From Microbacterium hominis (lineage in GTDB: Bacteria; Actinomycetota; Actinomycetes; Actinomycetales; Microbacteriaceae), in assembly GCF_013282805.1 (NCBI RefSeq), contig NZ_CP054038.1, positions 1,860,001-1,924,000 of the forward strand: 64,000 nucleotides of DNA. The letters are read 5' to 3'. The notes under the pieces were generated by a model. The model was not told where the DNA came from, did no database searches, and saw only the letters and a list, made by a program, of their open reading frames with translations. Shown piece by piece: positions 61,176-64,000 of this stretch. The stretch's first letter is position 1; each line of letters begins with the position of its first letter. The translations under genes were made by a program, and so were the position numbers.

Positions 61176-63182
61176 TCACATCGCCTCGCCGATGTACGAG
61201 TACTTCACGAAGACCTCGGCGGCGATTCCCGCCTCTTCGAGCACACCCTGCACGGCGGTGAGCATGTAGCTGGAGTCCCAGCCCATGTACAGCCAGGTCT
61301 CGTCGTCGAGGCGGTCCCACTGGCCGTTCCACGCCTGGGCCGGGTACACCGGCCCGCCGCGGCGCGCACTGTAGGCGACGACATGTGTGCGCGAGTCCGC
61401 CCAGAGGCGCTTGAAGACGCGGTTGAAGAGGTACTTCACGTCGGGCACCTCCCAATGTTCGCCGCGATACTCCACGTACGACCATTCGCGCTGCCAGCCG
61501 CGGGGCCAGCCGCGGCGTCGCACCGCGTCGAGGATCGGCGTCAGGCCGTCGTCGTCGATCGCGGTGACCGCCGGCCGCGGCCACACCGCGACGAACCGCT
61601 CGGTGAGGGCCGCGGAGCGGGCGGCGATCGCGGCGGTGCTCCAGGTGTCCGCCGTCGCGATATCGCGGGTGAGCTCGATCCCGCTGCGCGCATACTCTTG
61701 GCACTTTCGCGCGAAGGAGGCGTCGAACGCCCGCATCGCGAGGTCCTCTTCGAGCAGCGCGAGGTTTCCCAGGGTCTTCGCGAGCGCGCGATGGCTGTTC
61801 TGCTCATCGTCGGAGTACTCGGCCCACGGCCGCACCCCGTCGCCCGACCAGTCGTCGCCCGGGGCGATCGGCACGACGTGGTCGACATCCAGCGCCCTGC
61901 CCGGCTGCACGCCGGCGAGGCGGCCGAGCACATAGTGCGGGTGGGGGAGCTCCGAGAACTTCAGGGCGACGCGCACGCGCTCGTCGGAGGGCGTCACCCG
62001 TGCGATGGCGTGCAGGAGGGCGTCGCGGCCGTCCTCTCGCGCACGGCACAAGCGGGCGACCAGTCGATCGCTCGCGATGCCGACGACGTCTCGACGCAGC
62101 AGGAGCGACTGGATCCGCTCGAGCGTGGCGATCAGGTCGTCGTGGGTGATCTCGCCGTCCTGCCAGGCGCGATACTCGCGCATGATGAGCGGATGCATCG
62201 CGGCACCGAAGGTGAGCAGGTGTGTGAACGCGGCGCGCACCTCGGGGTCGGGAGTGAGTGCGGGCTCGAGCAGGAGCCGGTAGACCGCCGCGTGTTCGCG
62301 CCACTGCGCGGCCTGGCGTCGCAGGTCGTCGAGTTCGAGGCGGGGGAACTCCTGCCGGAACGCGTCGTACACGCCGCGCGCGGCTGCCGCGGGCAGATCG
62401 CGGCCCGTCTTCATCACGAGGAACTGACGCCAGAACGTCGCGATCGCGTCGCCGGTGTTCTCCTCGATCGGGAGCCAGTACTCGGACTCGATCTCGCGCT
62501 GCTCGGCGTGCGAGAGCCCCATCAGCACGTAATTGTGGATGAGCTCGTGGTCGCGCAGAGGCTCGCCGGTCGAATTGAGGCTCTCGAAGATCTGCTGCGC
62601 GTTGGCGCCGGCGCCCAGGGTGATCGCGACGTGTTCGAGCTTCTGCAGCCCGCGCCAGATGCGCGGCGCCTCGTCCGCCGTGATCTGGCTGCGGAAGAAC
62701 GCGTAGTTGTCGTCGAAGCGCGAGGCGCGCAGCTCCTCGCCCGGTCCGCGGCGGTCGAGCACGACGCTCTCGAAGACGTCGGCCCACGCGCGGTGAGGGC
62801 GCAGCTTCGTGCGACCGGGGTCGGCCGGCAGGTGCAGCACCCTCGAGAGCTCCGCAGCCAGCACCGGGTCGCTCTCGCGCACGGTGTGGTGGAGCGCGGC
62901 GGCGAGGAGCATCAGCGTGGTGATGCGCTGCTGTCCGTCGATCAGCACGAGCTCGCCGCCGCCATCGCCCGCACTCAGCGAAGACAGCACCGACCCGATG
63001 AAGTGCATGTGCCGGTCGTCGAGATCTGCGACGGCGCGGATGTCGGAGAGCAGCTGCTCGCACCCGCCGATGTCCCAGCGGTACTGGCGCTGGTAGACCG
63101 GCACGACGATCGTCCAGTCACCGGCGGACAGCCAGCCGATCGTGTTGACCGCGGTCGCGTCGACATTCGTGGCAGTGACCAT
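61176..63182 (-). CDS. DUF262/DUF1524 protein (GmrSD-type, candidate modification-dependent restriction enzyme)
   Basis: A 668-residue protein. The N-terminal DUF262 domain has VPVYQRQYRWDIGGCEQLLSD (split at residue 28) and the ParB-like nucleotide motif IDGQQRITTLMLL (about 80-92). The central part holds FESLNSTGEPLRDHELIHNY, a family block. The DUF1524 HNH-like nuclease motif is DVDHVVPI with a downstream TLGNLALLEEDL. A further ~130 residues at the C-terminus, rich in Trp and Tyr, match nothing I know. Single-chain GmrSD homologues cut modified phage DNA. The ATG at 63182 fits the family start; it is a lone gene just behind tRNA-Met, with no partner methylase. Confidence 0.88.
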   Translation of the reverse strand: MVTATNVDATAVNTIGWLSAGDWTIVVPVYQRQYRWDIGGCEQLLSDIRAVADLDDRHMHFIGSVLSSLSAGDGGGELVLIDGQQRITTLMLLAAALHHTVRESDPVLAAELSRVLHLPADPGRTKLRPHRAWADVFESVVLDRRGPGEELRASRFDDNYAFFRSQITADEAPRIWRGLQKLEHVAITLGAGANAQQIFESLNSTGEPLRDHELIHNYVLMGLSHAEQREIESEYWLPIEENTGDAIATFWRQFLVMKTGRDLPAAAARGVYDAFRQEFPRLELDDLRRQAAQWREHAAVYRLLLEPALTPDPEVRAAFTHLLTFGAAMHPLIMREYRAWQDGEITHDDLIATLERIQSLLLRRDVVGIASDRLVARLCRAREDGRDALLHAIARVTPSDERVRVALKFSELPHPHYVLGRLAGVQPGRALDVDHVVPIAPGDDWSGDGVRPWAEYSDDEQNSHRALAKTLGNLALLEEDLAMRAFDASFARKCQEYARSGIELTRDIATADTWSTAAIAARSAALTERFVAVWPRPAVTAIDDDGLTPILDAVRRRGWPRGWQREWSYVEYRGEHWEVPDVKYLFNRVFKRLWADSRTHVVAYSARRGGPVYPAQAWNGQWDRLDDETWLYMGWDSSYMLTAVQGVLEEAGIAAEVFVKYSYIGEAM

Positions 63183-63305
63183 CGCGGGAAATCGCCCTTC
63201 GGAGTGCGTCGTCGGCGTCGGGGGCGCCCGTCGGGGCACGCCCCGAAGAGTTTAGACGACGGGTTCGGGATGCCGCGGGCGGGGCTCCGGAGTGTCCACG
63301 GCGCC

Positions 63306-63334
63306 GCCCGGGGGAGCCCGGTGCGCCCCCGGGC
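63306..63334. repeat. 9-bp inverted repeat in the gap before the last gene
   Basis: GCCCGGGGG (63306-63314) and CCCCCGGGC (63326-63334) with an 11-base spacer. It lies in the 234-base divergent gap between the DUF262 gene and the final gene, about 20 bases upstream of a TAGGCT box, so it may be an operator or a hairpin. The rest of the gap shows nothing further. Confidence 0.5.
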
Positions 63335-63352
63335 TCACGCAGGGAGCCAGGG

Positions 63353-63358
63353 TAGGCT
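63353..63358 (+). promoter_or_regulatory. Candidate -10 box of the last gene
   Basis: TAGGCT, 58 bases before the ATG at 63417; gives a ~50-nt leader with AAAGG as ribosome site. Confidence 0.5.
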
Positions 63359-63416
63359 GGCCTCAGTCGGGCCTGTTAAAACGTGCTGGCCCGCTGACCG
63401 AAAGGCATGATCCGTC

Positions 63417-64000
63417 ATGGGTTACATCAAGTCCGCTGCTCTGGAGGAGACCGGCTTCGTCGTGCTCGACTCCTACAACGAGCCCGTCGACCCGAAGGAG
63501 TGGCTCGACCTCGAGTACGTCGACTGGAAGTCCTCCGGCGACACCCGGTTCGCCCCGCTCGCCTCGGCGAAGGGCGAGATCGAGTGCAACGGTTTCTGGA
63601 ACCACACGCCCCCGCGCACCGACAAGGACGGTGTCTGGATCGACTCGCAGACCGCGATCGCCCCGACGCTGACCGCTCGCGCCAAGGAGCCGGGCGCCAA
63701 CGTCGGCCGGTGCCGCATCATCGAGCTGCAGCCGAACTCCTACGCCGACGCCCTCTACAACCTGCACCAGGACGACAACAACCGTCTGAACCCCGATGGC
63801 ACGGGCTGGATCGTGCGTGGGTTCTTCAACCTCACCGACGACAAGGACACGTACTTCGTCCTGCGTGACAACCGCACCGACCCGAGCGTCGAGTACCGCG
63901 TCGCCCTGCCCGCCGGCGCGCAGCTGATCGTCGACACGCAGCGCCTGTGGCACGCCGTGCACCACACCGGCGACGAGCCGCGCTACTGCCTCATCACCTC
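63417..64000 (+). CDS. Candidate Fe(II)/2-oxoglutarate-type beta-helix protein (3' end beyond the window)
   Basis: The first 194 codons of a cytosolic protein beginning MGYIKSAALEETGFVVLDS. It has a His-x-Asp at LHQDDNNR (about residues 120-127), a distal His in RLWHAVHH (near 179) and an Arg in EPRYCLITS: the order of the iron-binding facial triad and co-substrate Arg of Fe(II)/2-oxoglutarate oxygenases. The family is known to me only as a conserved hypothetical protein, so the assignment is an inference from motif spacing. The AAAGG ribosome site supports the ATG. It is divergent from the DUF262 gene. Confidence 0.75.
   Translation, partial: MGYIKSAALEETGFVVLDSYNEPVDPKEWLDLEYVDWKSSGDTRFAPLASAKGEIECNGFWNHTPPRTDKDGVWIDSQTAIAPTLTARAKEPGANVGRCRIIELQPNSYADALYNLHQDDNNRLNPDGTGWIVRGFFNLTDDKDTYFVLRDNRTDPSVEYRVALPAGAQLIVDTQRLWHAVHHTGDEPRYCLIT

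Noticed and set aside
61070..63416. Integrated genomic island with attachment sites at tRNA-Met
   Set aside because: No integrase and no repeat of the tRNA 3' end is visible within the window, so only a loose defence-cargo idea is kept.

Overview
The window is about 70% GC and is packed with short-spaced genes, many of them starting with GTG. It reads as a chromosomal segment of a high-GC actinobacterium in the family Microbacteriaceae, most likely Microbacterium or a close relative. The reasons are the conserved block leuS-comEA-comEC-holA-rpsT-lepA-hemW-hrcA-dnaJ-rsmE-HIT-phoH-ybeY-corC-era-leuA, the later block recO-uppS-dsbA-gpx-dus-dgt-dnaG, the actinobacterial leuA leader peptide, and the very frequent TAnnnT-N6-start leaderless promoters. 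This placement is inferred from gene order and protein style, without any database search. I saw no insertion sequence, prophage, CRISPR array or rRNA.

Layout. 1-4.6 kb: the 3' part of a large secreted multicopper oxidase with an N-terminal beta-repeat stalk and C-terminal fibronectin-III domains, then a strong terminator and tRNA-Ala. 4.8-9.5 kb: an accessory set of SDR oxidoreductase, class B flavin monooxygenase, AraC-type regulator and HSL-type esterase, resembling the mycobacterial virS-mymA-lipR locus. 9.6-18.3 kb: single genes (VOC protein, sorbosone-dehydrogenase-like lipoprotein, zinc peptidase, GH3 lipoprotein-size hydrolase, DNA-repair-like protein, SRAP/YedK, App1-type phosphatase, DedA, PabB). 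18.3-41.1 kb: the housekeeping core, including a CIRCE operator in front of hrcA-dnaJ, a tightly coupled phoH-ybeY-corC-era operon, and leuA behind a leucine-rich leader peptide with a long hairpin.

41.1-51.0 kb: the most interesting region. A TRIC-type channel gene is divergent from a run comprising methylthioadenosine phosphorylase, an NAD-dependent sugar epimerase, a two-component system, a GT2 polyprenyl-phosphate-type glycosyltransferase, a DUF2064/TIGR04282 protein, a SAM methyltransferase, a small membrane protein, a membrane-anchored molybdopterin oxidoreductase and a polytopic GT-C-like membrane protein. Five of these match, in kind and order, what I remember of Mycobacterium tuberculosis Rv0535-Rv0541c, whose last member is reported as the methylthioxylose transferase. 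I propose that this locus makes, exports and perhaps S-oxidises a methylthio-pentose cell-surface decoration outside the mycobacteria.

51.1-59.1 kb: recO-uppS, dsbA-like, gpx, dus-dgt-dnaG and a solitary atypical ABC ATPase. 59.1-64 kb: tRNA-Asn, peptide deformylase divergent from a DMT-like membrane protein, tRNA-Met (CAT), a DUF262/DUF1524 (GmrSD-type) candidate restriction protein directly behind that tRNA, and the start of a gene for a candidate Fe(II)/2-oxoglutarate-type protein that runs off the window. No intergenic stretch exceeds 300 bases.
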